From the NCBI GenBank assembly GCA_001898415.1, contig MKTU01000037.1, forward strand, positions 27,550-83,464: a DNA stretch of 55,915 nucleotides. The letters run 5' to 3'. A program made the translations under genes and the position numbers. Source of the DNA: Rhodanobacter sp. 67-28. Lineage in GTDB: Bacteria > Pseudomonadota > Gammaproteobacteria > Xanthomonadales > Rhodanobacteraceae. Under the pieces are notes generated by a model, which ran no database searches, was not told the origin of the DNA, and saw nothing but the letters and a program-made list of their open reading frames with translations. This document shows positions 18,098 to 29,806 of this stretch, in pieces. Every line of letters starts with the position of its first letter. Position 1 is the first letter of the stretch.

Positions 18098-19168
18098 TCA
18101 TGCCGACTCGCCGGCCGGTCCCGCGTATGCCGCGCGCAACAGGTTCTGGAAATGCCACACGCCGCTCTCGCGCTTCGGGTTGAGCCGGCCCGGACGGTAG
18201 GCGCCGGAAGCCAGCCCGCGCTGCACCGCTTCGCAGATGCCGATGTCCTCGTTCTGCACCTCGTCGCTGAAGCTGCGGTCGGCCTCCATGCGCGCCTGCG
18301 CCGCGGCGTCCTGCGCGTAGTAGTAGTCGAACACGATGCGGCAGCGATCCGGACCCAGCGGCAGGATGCGGTTGGTCTGCAGCCGGCCGGGCATGATGTT
18401 GAGCATCACGTTGGGGTAGACGAAGTAATAGAACGCCTCGCCGTCGCCGTAGATGTCGGTGCTGTTGCGCAATGGCGAGGACTGCAGCGAGTGCCACGCG
18501 AACAGCTCGGTGTCGTAGGCGCGATAGTCCAGCACCTTCGACAGGCCCGGATGCACGTGCGGCAGGTGGTAACCCTCGAGGAAGTTGTCGACATAGACCT
18601 TCCAGTTGCAGTCGATGTCGTAGGTGTCGCGGCGCAGGTAGCGCATCGCCGCCAGGTCGATCGGCGCGATGCGCTCGGCGATGCCGCCATAGACCTGCTC
18701 GAACGGCGGCACCTCCTCGTCCAGCGCGACGAACACCAGCCCCTGCCACTCGTGCACGCGGTACGGCGGCAGGCGGATGTCCTCCACGCGGAAATCGGCG
18801 GCGCCCTGCATTTCCGGCGCGCTGCGCAGCTGGCCGTCGAGGGTGTAGGTCCAGCCGTGGTACTTGCAGTGCAGCGCCCGCGCGCCCTTGCCGTCGCACA
18901 GCGCCAGCGGACCGGCGCGGTGGCGGCAGACATTGGGGAAGGCACGCAGCACGCCGTCCTCGCCGCGCACCAACAGCAACGGCACGCCGGCGACCTGTTC
19001 GACCGCGTGGTCACCGGGCCCGGCCAGCTGCCCCTGCTGCGCGACCAGTTGCCAGCTGCGCGCGAACACCGCGCGCTGCTCCATCGCCAGCATCGCCTCC
19101 CCCGCGTAGTAGCGCGCGGGCAAGGCGTGCGCGCGGTCGAGCGGTTCAGCGACGGTGTCGGTGTGCAT
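18098..19168 (-). CDS. Rieske-type aromatic-ring-hydroxylating / N-demethylating oxygenase alpha subunit
   Basis: A 356-residue Rieske non-haem iron oxygenase. The [2Fe-2S] ligands are C81, H83, C101 and H104 (CRHRAGPLALC...CKYHGW). The mononuclear iron site follows in NFLEGYHLPHVHPGL, with H201 and H206. The family includes GbcA (glycine betaine), stachydrine and choline/carnitine monooxygenases, which remove N-methyl groups or hydroxylate quaternary amines; context favours that branch over aromatic degradation. The matching ferredoxin reductase (GbcB-type) is not in the window. The ATG at 19168 sits 8 nt after GGGGAC, and an upstream in-frame ATG at 19198 has no such site. It is the first gene of the three-gene operon. 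Confidence 0.87.
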   Translation of the reverse strand: MHTDTVAEPLDRAHALPARYYAGEAMLAMEQRAVFARSWQLVAQQGQLAGPGDHAVEQVAGVPLLLVRGEDGVLRAFPNVCRHRAGPLALCDGKGARALHCKYHGWTYTLDGQLRSAPEMQGAADFRVEDIRLPPYRVHEWQGLVFVALDEEVPPFEQVYGGIAERIAPIDLAAMRYLRRDTYDIDCNWKVYVDNFLEGYHLPHVHPGLSKVLDYRAYDTELFAWHSLQSSPLRNSTDIYGDGEAFYYFVYPNVMLNIMPGRLQTNRILPLGPDRCRIVFDYYYAQDAAAQARMEADRSFSDEVQNEDIGICEAVQRGLASGAYRPGRLNPKRESGVWHFQNLLRAAYAGPAGESA

Positions 19169-19457
19169 GGATTGCTGTCCCCGGTTGGATGGCCGCAAAC
19201 AACCCGGCCGGCGCCGCCCGCCCGTCCCGGCAGGGGCGCCCCGCTGAGCCTAGCGCTTGTGCCGAACCGGCGGCAACCGCACTGACGCCCGGCCGGCCGG
19301 TACGATCCGGCACCCCTATCTACCGGCCGGATTCGGTTGTAGATTGCGGTGAAACCTGCGAGAAGCCGCTGCCGTCCATGCCAGGCGCCGTACTGCTGTC
19401 GCCACTTCGCCCCATCGCACCGCGTGGGCCGTTTTCGTCGCCGCGACGAGGCGACGC

Positions 19458-21476
19458 ATGATCGCGGCGTCGGCCAGCGGCACGCTGGAACAGGCGCTGG
19501 CGCACGCGGAGCGGCTGCTGCAACGCGACCCCGCGCTGGCAGTGGAGCAGTTGGAGGAGATCCTGCAAGTGGCCGGCGCGCATCCGTTGGCGCTGCAACT
19601 GCTGGCAGCCGCGCACTTGCGCCAGGGCGATGCCCAGGCCGCGCTCGACATCCTGCTTCCGCTGGCGCCGTCGCAACCGACATGGGCGGCGCTGCAGCTC
19701 GACCTGGGCGTGGTGCTGGGCCGGCTCGGCCGCGGCGAGGAGGCGATCGCCGCGCTGCGCCGCGCGGTCGCCCTGAAACCCGACCTGCCGCAAGCCTGGC
19801 GCGAACTCGGCGACCACCTGATGGCAGCCGGCGAGCAGGACGCGGCCGACGCCGCCTACGCCCGGCACGTGCTGCATTCCACCCACGACCCGCGCCTGAT
19901 GGGCGCCGCTGTGGCGCTCGCCGAAGGCCGCATCCCGCAGGCCGAGGCGCTGCTGCGCGAGCATCTCAAACAGGCGCCCACCGACGTCGCGGCGATCCGC
20001 ATGTTCGCCGAAGTCGCCGCCCGCGTGGGCCGCAACGAGGATGCGCTGAACCTGCTCGCACGCTGCCTCGAACTGGCCCCCGGTTTCGACGCCGCACGTC
20101 AGCACTACGCCATGGTCCTGCATCGCAGCAACCAGCCCGAGCAGGCGCTGGCGCAGATCGAACACCTGCTGGCGAACGACCCGCAGCACCCGGCCTACCG
20201 CAACCTCAAGGCGGTGGTGTTGTGCCGCATCGGCGATTACGAGCCGGCCATTGCGATCTACGCCGACCTGGTGCAGCGCTACCCCGACAACCCGCGCCTG
20301 TGGATGAGCTACGGCCACGCGCTGAAGACCGCCGGCTTCGGCGACCGCGCGATCGCCGCCTACCGGCACAGCGTGGAACGCCTGCCCTCCTTCGGCGAAG
20401 TCTGGTGGAGCCTGGCCAACCTCAAGACCTTCCGCTTCAGCGCGGCCGACCTCGCCACCATGAGCGATCAGCTGGCACGCGCCGACCTGTCGGACGAGGA
20501 TCGCCTGCACCTGGAGTTCGCCATGGGCAAGGCGCGCGAGGACGCCGACGCCTGCGCGGATTCCTTCGCCCACTACGCGCGCGGCAACGCGATCCGCCGC
20601 GCGCAACTGCACTACAGCGCGGACGAGACCAGCGCACGGGTGACCCGCGCCTGCGCGCACTACACCGGCGAGTTCTTTGCCACGCGCGCGGGCATGGGTT
20701 GCCCGGCGCGCGATCCGATCTTCGTGGTCGGGCTGCCGCGCGCCGGCTCCACCCTGATCGAGCAGATCCTGTCCAGCCACAGCCAGGTCGAAGGCACGAT
20801 GGAGCTGCCCGAAGTCGCCTCGATCTCCCGCAGCCTGCGCCGGCAGGGCGAGGGCGACAGCGCGACGCCCTACCACGATGCGCTGGCCGCGCTCGACGCC
20901 GACGCGCTGCGCGCGCTCGGCGAGCACTACCTCGCGCACACCCGCATCCAGCGCAAGACCGCGGCACCGCTGTTCATCGACAAGATGCCGAACAACTTCA
21001 TGCACGTCGGCCTGATCCACCTCATGCTGCCGAATGCAAAGATCATCGACGCGCGCCGGCATCCGCTGGCGTGCTGCTTCTCGGCGTTCAAGCAGCACTT
21101 CGCGCGCGGGCAGAGTTTCAGCTACGACCTCGAGGATGTCGGGCGCTACTACCGCGACTATGTCCGCCTGATGGCGCACTTCGACACGGTGCTGCCCGGG
21201 CGCATCCACCGCGTGTTCTACGAGCGCATGGTGGCGGACACCGAGGGCGAGGTTCGCCGCCTGCTCGATTATTGCGGCCTGCCGTTCGAGGACGCGTGCC
21301 TGCGCTTCTTCGAGAACCCGCGGCCGGTGCACACCGCCAGTTCGGAGCAGGTGCGCCGACCGATCTATCGCGAAGGCGTGGACCACTGGCGCCGGTTTGC
21401 GCCGTGGCTGGGGCCGCTGGAACGCGCTCTCGGGCCGGTGCTGCACAGCTATCCCGAGGTGCCAGGGTTCATCTGA
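19458..21476 (+). CDS. TPR-repeat sulfotransferase family protein
   Basis: A 672-residue protein. Residues 1-~360 are tetratricopeptide repeats (for example WAALQLDLGVVLGRLGRGEE and AYRNLKAVVLCRIGDYEPAI). The C-terminal ~250 residues are a PAPS-type sulfotransferase domain: the 5'-phosphosulfate loop is in FVVGLPRAGSTLIEQILSS, and the 3'-phosphate site is in DARRHPLACCFSAF. No signal peptide is visible, so it appears cytoplasmic. The acceptor is unknown. It is followed after 50 nt by a TonB-dependent receptor, most likely on one transcript. Such pairing is common in Xanthomonadales and Caulobacterales, but its meaning is unclear. The ATG follows GAGG. Confidence 0.87.
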   Translation: MIAASASGTLEQALAHAERLLQRDPALAVEQLEEILQVAGAHPLALQLLAAAHLRQGDAQAALDILLPLAPSQPTWAALQLDLGVVLGRLGRGEEAIAALRRAVALKPDLPQAWRELGDHLMAAGEQDAADAAYARHVLHSTHDPRLMGAAVALAEGRIPQAEALLREHLKQAPTDVAAIRMFAEVAARVGRNEDALNLLARCLELAPGFDAARQHYAMVLHRSNQPEQALAQIEHLLANDPQHPAYRNLKAVVLCRIGDYEPAIAIYADLVQRYPDNPRLWMSYGHALKTAGFGDRAIAAYRHSVERLPSFGEVWWSLANLKTFRFSAADLATMSDQLARADLSDEDRLHLEFAMGKAREDADACADSFAHYARGNAIRRAQLHYSADETSARVTRACAHYTGEFFATRAGMGCPARDPIFVVGLPRAGSTLIEQILSSHSQVEGTMELPEVASISRSLRRQGEGDSATPYHDALAALDADALRALGEHYLAHTRIQRKTAAPLFIDKMPNNFMHVGLIHLMLPNAKIIDARRHPLACCFSAFKQHFARGQSFSYDLEDVGRYYRDYVRLMAHFDTVLPGRIHRVFYERMVADTEGEVRRLLDYCGLPFEDACLRFFENPRPVHTASSEQVRRPIYREGVDHWRRFAPWLGPLERALGPVLHSYPEVPGFI

Positions 21477-21526
21477 AAGGTTGGGGGTTTGGTTGGTTTG
21501 CCGTTCACCGGACAAGGGGAGATCGC

Positions 21527-24076
21527 ATGCACACAAGCAGGTCCAGACAGGTCATGAACGCCCGGCGGGCAACGTTGATCCGGTTGCCGCTGGCAGCCGC
21601 CATCTGCCTCGCCATGGCGGCACCCGCCGTGGCGCAGGACACCGGGCAGTCCACGCCGCCCGACACCACGTCATCGACAAAACAGAAAACCACCACGCTC
21701 GGCGTGGTCACGGTGACCGCGCAGAAGCGCACGGAGAACCTGCAGAAGGTGCCGATCAGCATGGACGTGCTGGCCACCGACCAGCTCGAAGCGCTGCACG
21801 TGAAGAGCTTCGACGACTACGTGAAGTACCTGCCCAGCGTGACGTTCCAGCAGGGCGGCGGCGGCATCGCCACCGGCCCCGGTTTCGTCTCGATCTACAT
21901 GCGCGGCGTGACCAGCGGCGGCAACACCAACCACTCCGGCTCGCAGCCGAGCGTGGGCGTGTACCTCGACGACCAGCCGGTGACGACGATCCAGGGTCCG
22001 CTCGACATCCACATGTACGACATCGCCCGCATCGAGGTGCTGGCCGGCCCGCAGGGCACGCTGTACGGCGCCAGCGCCGAGGCCGGCGCCTTGCGCATCA
22101 TCACCAACAAGCCCGACCCCAGCGGTTACGCGGCCGGCTACAGCCTGGGCGTGGACACGCTCGCGCACGGCGGCATCGGCTACACGGCCGAGGGCATGCT
22201 CAACCTGCCGATCAACTCGAAGGCCGCGATCCGCCTGGTCGGCTGGCGCGAGCACGACGCCGGCTACATCGACAACAAGGCCGGCTCGCGCACCTTCCCC
22301 ACCTCGGGCATCACCATCAGCAACGCGCCCGACTGCACGGCGAGCGGAACCTCGCCCTCGTCGGCGTTCCAGTGCGTCGGCCATGCCAAGGACAATTACA
22401 ACGACGCCAACATCACCGGCGCGCGCGCCGCGCTGAAGGTCGACCTCGACGACAACTGGTCGATCACGCCGATGCTGATGGGGCAGCAGACCATCTCGCA
22501 CGGCAACTTCGCCAGCGACCCGGCGGTGGGCGACCTGGCGGTCACGCACTTCTACCCCGAGCGCGTCAACGACCGCTGGTGGCAGGGTGCGCTGACCGTG
22601 CAGGGCAAGATCGGCAACTTCGACCTGACCTATGCCTACGCGCACCTCAAGCGCAACCAGGAGGAACAGACCGACTACAGCGACTACGGCTTCTGGTACG
22701 ACGCGCTGTACGGCTCCGGCGCGTCCTTCTATGACAACAACGGCGCGCTGGTCAATCCTTCGCAGCACATCAGCGACCGCGACGGCTACACCAACAGCAG
22801 CCACGAGCTGCGCTTGGTCTCGCCGGCGGACGATCGCCTGCGCCTGGTCGCCGGCGCCTTCTGGCAGAAGCAGAAGCACGACATCCTGCAGAACTACCAG
22901 GTCGACGGCCTGGCCGACGCGATCTCCGTCACCGGCTGGAACGACACCATCTGGCTGACCCGGCAGATGCGTTACGACCGCGACGAGGCGCTGTTCGGCG
23001 AACTGTCGTGGGATTTCATCCCCGACGTGCTCACCGGCACCGTCGGCGAACGCTACTACCGCACCAGCAACCAGCTGTACGGCTACTTCGGCTACGGCGC
23101 GGGCTTCTCCTCCAGCCAGGGCGAGGCCGCCTGCGTGTCGCCCGAGCCGTTCATGGGCGCGCCGTGCCTGGACTTCGACAAGCGGGTGAAGGAGAGCGGC
23201 AACCTCACCAAGTTCAACCTGACCTGGAACATCAGCGACACCAAGATGATCTACGCCACCCGCTCGGAAGGCTTCCGCCCCGGCGGCGTCAACCGGCGCG
23301 GCACCCTGCTGCCGTACCACGCCGACTTCCTGATCAACCAGGAGCTGGGCTGGAAGACCTCGTGGCTGGACAACCGGGTGTCCTTCAACGGTGCGGTGTT
23401 CCGCGAAACCTGGAACGATTTCCAGTTCCCGATCCTGGGCGCGAACGGCCTCACCGAAATCAAGAACGCCAACTCCGCCCGCATCGACGGCCTCGAGTCG
23501 CAACTGAACTGGCAGGCCACCTACAACCTGCAGCTGACCGCCGGCTGGGCGCTGTACCGCGCGCGGCTCACCGCCAACTATTGCGGCTTCACCGACGCCA
23601 GCGGACGCCCGATCACCGACTGCCCGCCCGGCTCGCTCAATCCGCAGGACGGCAGCGTGGTGTCCGGGCCACTGGCGCCCAAGGGCACCCAGCTGCCGAT
23701 CACGCCGAAGTTCAAGGGCAACCTGATCGCGCACTACAGCTTCACCCTCGGTGACAGCGATGCGTTCGTGCAGGCGGCGCTGGTCCACGTCGGCAAGCGC
23801 ACGACCGACCTTCGCCTGAGCGAGCGCGCGCTGCTCGGCGACTTGCCCGCGTACAACACGCTGGACCTGTCCGCCGGCGTGCAGAAAGGCAGCTGGTCGG
23901 CCGACGTCTACATCAACAACGCCTTCGACAAGCGCGCCGCGCAATACAAGTACACCGAGTGCGGCGTCGACGTCTGCGGCGCGCACGGCGTGGTGGCGCA
24001 GTACCCGAACGGTCAGGTCTACACCGGCTACAGCCTGCCGCGCACCATCGGCATCCGCTTCAAGCAGGACTTCTAG
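21527..24076 (+). CDS. TonB-dependent outer-membrane receptor
   Basis: An 849-residue receptor. A signal peptide of about 36 residues ends in AAPAVAQ. A TonB-box-like TLGVVTVTAQKR segment and the plug domain follow (VPISMDVLATDQLEAL; YMRGVTSGG; IARIEVLAGPQGTLYGASAE). The rest is a beta-barrel closing with RTIGIRFKQDF, whose terminal Phe is typical of barrel proteins. The sequence is of the type abundant in Xanthomonadales and Caulobacterales and is not an obvious siderophore receptor. With the GH3 and GH30 genes downstream it probably imports oligosaccharides. The ATG lies a few bases after AAGGGGAG. The same frame is open far upstream through the sulfotransferase gene, but that is a GC-rich shadow. 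Confidence 0.93.
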   Translation: MHTSRSRQVMNARRATLIRLPLAAAICLAMAAPAVAQDTGQSTPPDTTSSTKQKTTTLGVVTVTAQKRTENLQKVPISMDVLATDQLEALHVKSFDDYVKYLPSVTFQQGGGGIATGPGFVSIYMRGVTSGGNTNHSGSQPSVGVYLDDQPVTTIQGPLDIHMYDIARIEVLAGPQGTLYGASAEAGALRIITNKPDPSGYAAGYSLGVDTLAHGGIGYTAEGMLNLPINSKAAIRLVGWREHDAGYIDNKAGSRTFPTSGITISNAPDCTASGTSPSSAFQCVGHAKDNYNDANITGARAALKVDLDDNWSITPMLMGQQTISHGNFASDPAVGDLAVTHFYPERVNDRWWQGALTVQGKIGNFDLTYAYAHLKRNQEEQTDYSDYGFWYDALYGSGASFYDNNGALVNPSQHISDRDGYTNSSHELRLVSPADDRLRLVAGAFWQKQKHDILQNYQVDGLADAISVTGWNDTIWLTRQMRYDRDEALFGELSWDFIPDVLTGTVGERYYRTSNQLYGYFGYGAGFSSSQGEAACVSPEPFMGAPCLDFDKRVKESGNLTKFNLTWNISDTKMIYATRSEGFRPGGVNRRGTLLPYHADFLINQELGWKTSWLDNRVSFNGAVFRETWNDFQFPILGANGLTEIKNANSARIDGLESQLNWQATYNLQLTAGWALYRARLTANYCGFTDASGRPITDCPPGSLNPQDGSVVSGPLAPKGTQLPITPKFKGNLIAHYSFTLGDSDAFVQAALVHVGKRTTDLRLSERALLGDLPAYNTLDLSAGVQKGSWSADVYINNAFDKRAAQYKYTECGVDVCGAHGVVAQYPNGQVYTGYSLPRTIGIRFKQDF

Positions 24077-24089
24077 CCGTCCGCGACAC

Positions 24090-24117
24090 GCCGCTGCCTG
24101 CTCATGCGGGCAGCGGC
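24090..24117 (+). terminator. Hairpin after the receptor gene
   Basis: GCCGCTGCC pairs with GGCAGCGGC around a 9-10 nt loop, starting 13 nt after the receptor stop. There is no T-run, so it may be a weak terminator or a 3'-end stabiliser rather than a canonical intrinsic terminator. Confidence 0.4.
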
Positions 24118-24260
24118 CATGCCGTCGCGCGTGATGTGACGCAGCGTCGAATCCGTCGATCCGCGAGCGCGCTAAAGTGGCGCTGACGACATCGTTCCCC
24201 TGCCTGCGCCGCGCGCGCGAGGATCTTGCCGGGCGATGGTCCACGCGATGAGGCTTTCCC

Positions 24261-26288
24261 ATGGTTCGTATCCGCTGCCCGTGGTTTTTCTCCCTGCCCC
24301 TGCTGCTGGCCTGCGCCGGCAGCGCCCCCGCCGCCGATACCGGCCCCTCGCCAGCGCACCAGGCGCCGGTCGCCGACGCCCCGCCCGGCCCGACCCATTA
24401 CCGGGACTGGCCGTCGATACGCGGCCCGTCGGGTGCCGACCCGGCGCTGGAGCAGCGCGTGCGCGCGATCGTGGCCGGCATGACGCTGGCGCAGAAGATC
24501 GGCCAGATGACCCAGGCCGAGATCAAGTCGATCACGCCGGTGCAGGTGAAGCAGTACTACATCGGCTCGGTGCTCAACGGTGGCGGCTCCTGGCCGGGGA
24601 AGAACAAGCACGCCGGCATCGGCGACTGGCTCGCCCTGGCCGACCGTTACCGCGACGCCTCGATGGCTACCGATGCGAAGGTGCAGATCCCGGTGATCTG
24701 GGGCACCGACGCGGTGCATGGCGACAACAACGTGTTCGGCGCCACCCTGTTCCCGCACAACATCGGCCTGGGCGCGGCGCACGACCCGGCGCTGGTCGAG
24801 GCGATCGGCCGGGCCACCGCCAGGGCGGTGCGCGCCACCGGCATCGACTGGGCCTTTGCGCCGACCCTGGCGGTGGCGCAGAACGTGCGCTGGGGCCGCA
24901 CCTACGAGAGCTTTTCCAGCGAGGCGCCGCTGGTGCGCGAGTACGCGCGCGCCTATGTCACCGGGCTGCAGGGCGACTTCGACGATCACCACGTGATGGC
25001 CACCGCCAAGCACTTCATCGGCGACGGCGCCACCTGGAACGGCGTCGACGAGGGCCAGGCCCGGGTCAGCCGGCAGGACATGATCAACGTGCACGGCGCC
25101 GGCTACTTCGGCGCGCTGCGCGCCGGCGTGCTCAGCGTGATGGCGTCCTACAACAGCTGGGACGACGTGGCCGACGGGATCGACTACGGCAAGATGTCCG
25201 GCGCCCGCGCGCTGCTCACCGGCGTGCTCAAGGAGAAGATGGGCTTCGACGGCTTCGTGGTATCCGACTGGAACGCGATCGGCCAGCTGCCCGGCTGCAA
25301 CAACGCCAGCTGCGCGCAGGCGATCAACGCCGGCATCGACATGGTGATGGTGCCCGACGACTGGCAGGCCTTCATCGCCAACACCACCCGGCAGGTCGAG
25401 GACGGCCAGATCCCGATCAGCCGCATCGACGACGCGGTCAGCCGGATCGTGCGCGCCAAGCTGCGCATGGGCCTGTTCGGCAAGCGGCCCTCGCAGCGCC
25501 AAGGCGCCGGCGACGCCACCGCCCTGCAGCATCGCGAGCTGGCGCGCCGCGCGGTACGCGAGTCGCTGGTGCTGCTGAAGAACAACCATCGCGCGCTGCC
25601 GCTGCGGGCCGGCGCGAAGATCCTGGTGGTCGGCAAGAGCGCCGACAGCCTGCCGAATCAGGCCGGCGGCTGGTCGCTGAGCTGGCAAGGCAACGACAAC
25701 GGCAACGCCGACTTCCCGCACGGCGAGACGATCCTGGCCGGCATCCGCGCCGCCGACGGCGCCGCGAACGTCAGCTACAGCCCGACCGCCGCCGGCATCG
25801 ACCTTGCACCTTTCGACGCCATCGTGGCGGTGATCGGGGAAACCCCGTACGCGGAGATGAAAGGCGACATCACGTTGCCGGCCACGCTGCGCCACAGCGA
25901 TCGCTACCCGGAGGATCTCGCCGTGCTGCAGGCCGTGGCCAAGTCGCACAAGCCGGTGGTGACGGTATTCGTGTCCGGGCGACCGCTGTTCGTCAACGAC
26001 CTGCTCAACCTGTCCGATGCCTTCGTCGCAGCGTGGCTGCCGGGCACCGAAGGCGGCGGCGTGGCGGACGTGCTGTTCGCCCACGCCGGTGGCGCAGGGC
26101 CGCACGATTTCCACGGCACGCTGCCGATGCCCTGGCCCGGCCTGCCCTGCCCGTACCAGAGCGCCGACCACGACCGGGCCTGGCTGTTCGCTCCCGGCTA
26201 CGGGCTGCGCTACGCGGCGGCGCACGAGGTGGAAACGCTGCCCACCTGGTCGGCGATCCACGCCTGTGCCAAGCCGGGCACGCCGTGA
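24261..26288 (+). CDS. Glycoside hydrolase family 3 beta-glucosidase-like enzyme
   Basis: A 675-residue exported GH3 enzyme. The N-terminal signal region (about 25 residues) could end at APAAD or act as a lipoprotein signal at Cys18; the latter fits the lipobox poorly. The TIM barrel has the nucleophile Asp336 in VVSDWNAI and the substrate-binding KHFIGDG block. The alpha/beta sandwich includes LPGTEGGGVADVLF. It most resembles ExoP-type beta-glucan exo-hydrolases, which are longer (around 800 residues) because of an extra C-terminal module missing here. It probably releases glucose from beta-1,3/1,4/1,6-glucans in the periplasm. It lies between a TonB receptor and a GH30 enzyme on the same strand. 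The ATG follows GAGG by 8 nt. Confidence 0.92.
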   Translation: MVRIRCPWFFSLPLLLACAGSAPAADTGPSPAHQAPVADAPPGPTHYRDWPSIRGPSGADPALEQRVRAIVAGMTLAQKIGQMTQAEIKSITPVQVKQYYIGSVLNGGGSWPGKNKHAGIGDWLALADRYRDASMATDAKVQIPVIWGTDAVHGDNNVFGATLFPHNIGLGAAHDPALVEAIGRATARAVRATGIDWAFAPTLAVAQNVRWGRTYESFSSEAPLVREYARAYVTGLQGDFDDHHVMATAKHFIGDGATWNGVDEGQARVSRQDMINVHGAGYFGALRAGVLSVMASYNSWDDVADGIDYGKMSGARALLTGVLKEKMGFDGFVVSDWNAIGQLPGCNNASCAQAINAGIDMVMVPDDWQAFIANTTRQVEDGQIPISRIDDAVSRIVRAKLRMGLFGKRPSQRQGAGDATALQHRELARRAVRESLVLLKNNHRALPLRAGAKILVVGKSADSLPNQAGGWSLSWQGNDNGNADFPHGETILAGIRAADGAANVSYSPTAAGIDLAPFDAIVAVIGETPYAEMKGDITLPATLRHSDRYPEDLAVLQAVAKSHKPVVTVFVSGRPLFVNDLLNLSDAFVAAWLPGTEGGGVADVLFAHAGGAGPHDFHGTLPMPWPGLPCPYQSADHDRAWLFAPGYGLRYAAAHEVETLPTWSAIHACAKPGTP

Positions 26289-26342
26289 CGACCGGCGTCT
26301 CCCCCATGCCGCCCCAGACCACGCCTCCGGCCGGCATGCTGC

Positions 26343-27909
26343 ATGGATGACGCTCGCGGTGTCCCGCGCTGGTTCGCCATCGCGTCGTTCGCGCTGATCT
26401 CGCTGCTGGCGCTGCTCGCGCTGCGGGTGGCGCAGCGCCCGGCAGCGCCGATCGTCCTCCCCGCCGCGCCGGTCGCGCAACCGAGCGGCCCCGGCATCGA
26501 GCTGTGGCTGAGCACGCAGGATCGCCGCCTGCGGCTGGCGCGGCAGGCCGACGTGCCGGCCAGCGACGCGACATCGACGCCTGCCGACGTGGTCATCGAC
26601 ACCAGCAAGACCTATCAGTCCATCGTCGGCTTCGGCGCGGCACTGACCGACGCCTCGGCCTGGCTGCTGCAGAACAAGCTGAGCGCACCGGCGCGCCACG
26701 CGCTGCTGCTCGAACTGTTCGGCCCGCCGCCCGGGCTCGATTTCAACATGGTCCGGCTGACCATCGGCGCCTCGGATTTCTCGCTGCAACCGTACACGCT
26801 GGACGACATGCCCGCCGGCGAGGTCGACCCCGAGCTGCAGCATTTCAACGTCGCGGCCAACGTGCCCTACCTCATCCCCACCGTGCAGGAGACGCTGGCG
26901 ATCGACCCGCAGCTGCGCATCATCGCCTCGCCGTGGAGCGCGCCGGCGTGGATGAAGACCAGCGCCAACCTGATCGGCGGCAGCCTGCTCGAAGAGTACG
27001 AGGCGGCCTATGCGCAGTACCTGGTGAAGTACGTCGACACCTACCGCAGCTACGGCATCCCGATCTTCGCGCTGACCCTGCAGAACGAGCCCGGCTTCGT
27101 GCCGCTGACCTACCCCGGCATGCTGCTCTCCGCCGGGCAGCGCGCGCGCATCATCGCGCAGTACCTGGGCCCCGCGCTGGCCGGGCGCAAGCCGCCCACG
27201 CACATCTTCGGCTGGGACCACAACTGGGACGAACCGCAGCAACCGCTGGACGTGCTCTACGACGCCGAGGCCGCGCGCTACCTGGACGGCATCGCCTGGC
27301 ACTGCTACCGCGGCACGCCCGGCGCGCAGAGCGACGTGCACCACTCCTTTCCGCGCAAGGACGCCTACATCACCGAGTGTTCCGGCGGCGACTGGGAATC
27401 CAGCAAGCACGGCGAACTGCTCTGGTTCGCGCGCGACCTGCTGCTCGGCGGCCTGCGCAACTGGGCGCGCGGCGTGGTGTACTGGAACCTTGCGCTGGAC
27501 GAAAACTACGGCCCGCACTTCGGCGGCTGCGACACCTGCAAGGGCATCGTCACGATCGACTCGCGCAGCGGCGCGGTGAGCCGCAACGACGAGTACTACG
27601 CGTTCGCCCATTACAGCCGCTTCATCCACCCCGGCGCCGTGCGCATCTGGTCCACCGACACCGGCAACGACATCAAGAACGTCGCCTTCCGCAACCCAGA
27701 CGGCGGATCGATCGTGCTGATACTGGTCAACGGCAAGACCGTGCCGCACGAAGTCTCCGTGCAGCAGGGCGGGCTCGACTTCCGCTACACCATGCCGGCG
27801 GAAAGCGTGGCGACCTTCGTGTGGCAACCGGGAGCCGTCGCGACCAAGCCGGCCACGGCTGCCACGATCACGCCACCCGCCACGCCGGGCAGCGCCGGCG
27901 GATCGGGCC

Positions 27910-27923
<14 letters not shown>
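26343..27923 (+). CDS. Glycoside hydrolase family 30 enzyme (glucosylceramidase / beta-1,6-glucanase-like)
   Basis: A 526-residue GH30 protein. Residues 10-30 form a single hydrophobic segment (signal anchor or uncleaved signal), followed by a Pro/Ala linker. The catalytic barrel has acid/base Glu249 in LQNEPGF and nucleophile Glu345 in ITECSGGDW, with FGAALTDASAW as the family's N-terminal block. The C-terminal beta-domain ends in a Thr/Pro-rich tail. Substrates in this family include beta-1,6-glucan, glucosylceramide and xylan; the GH3 neighbour (54 nt upstream) favours a beta-glucan. The 3' end overlaps the convergent glmS 3' end by 14 nt. Confidence 0.91.
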
Positions 27924-29739
<1,816 letters not shown>

Positions 29740-29806
29740 GGCGAAGCTTCCTTCGGTTCTGGCCCGGGTCGCCCCGGGCTGTTTTGAAAGTGCCTGGCGC
29801 GGCCGG

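Noticed and set aside
19349..24076. A 1575-codon open frame on the plus strand covering the sulfotransferase and receptor genes
   Set aside because: The part before 21527 is a shadow in another frame of the TPR-sulfotransferase gene, rich in Arg/Ala/Pro and without family motifs. Only the part from 21527 on is real.
24102..27827. A 1241-codon minus-strand frame antisense to GH3 and GH30
   Set aside because: Composition (Val/Ala/Gly/Arg/His-rich) and lack of any recognisable domain mark it as an antisense shadow. Both GH genes show catalytic motifs on the plus strand.
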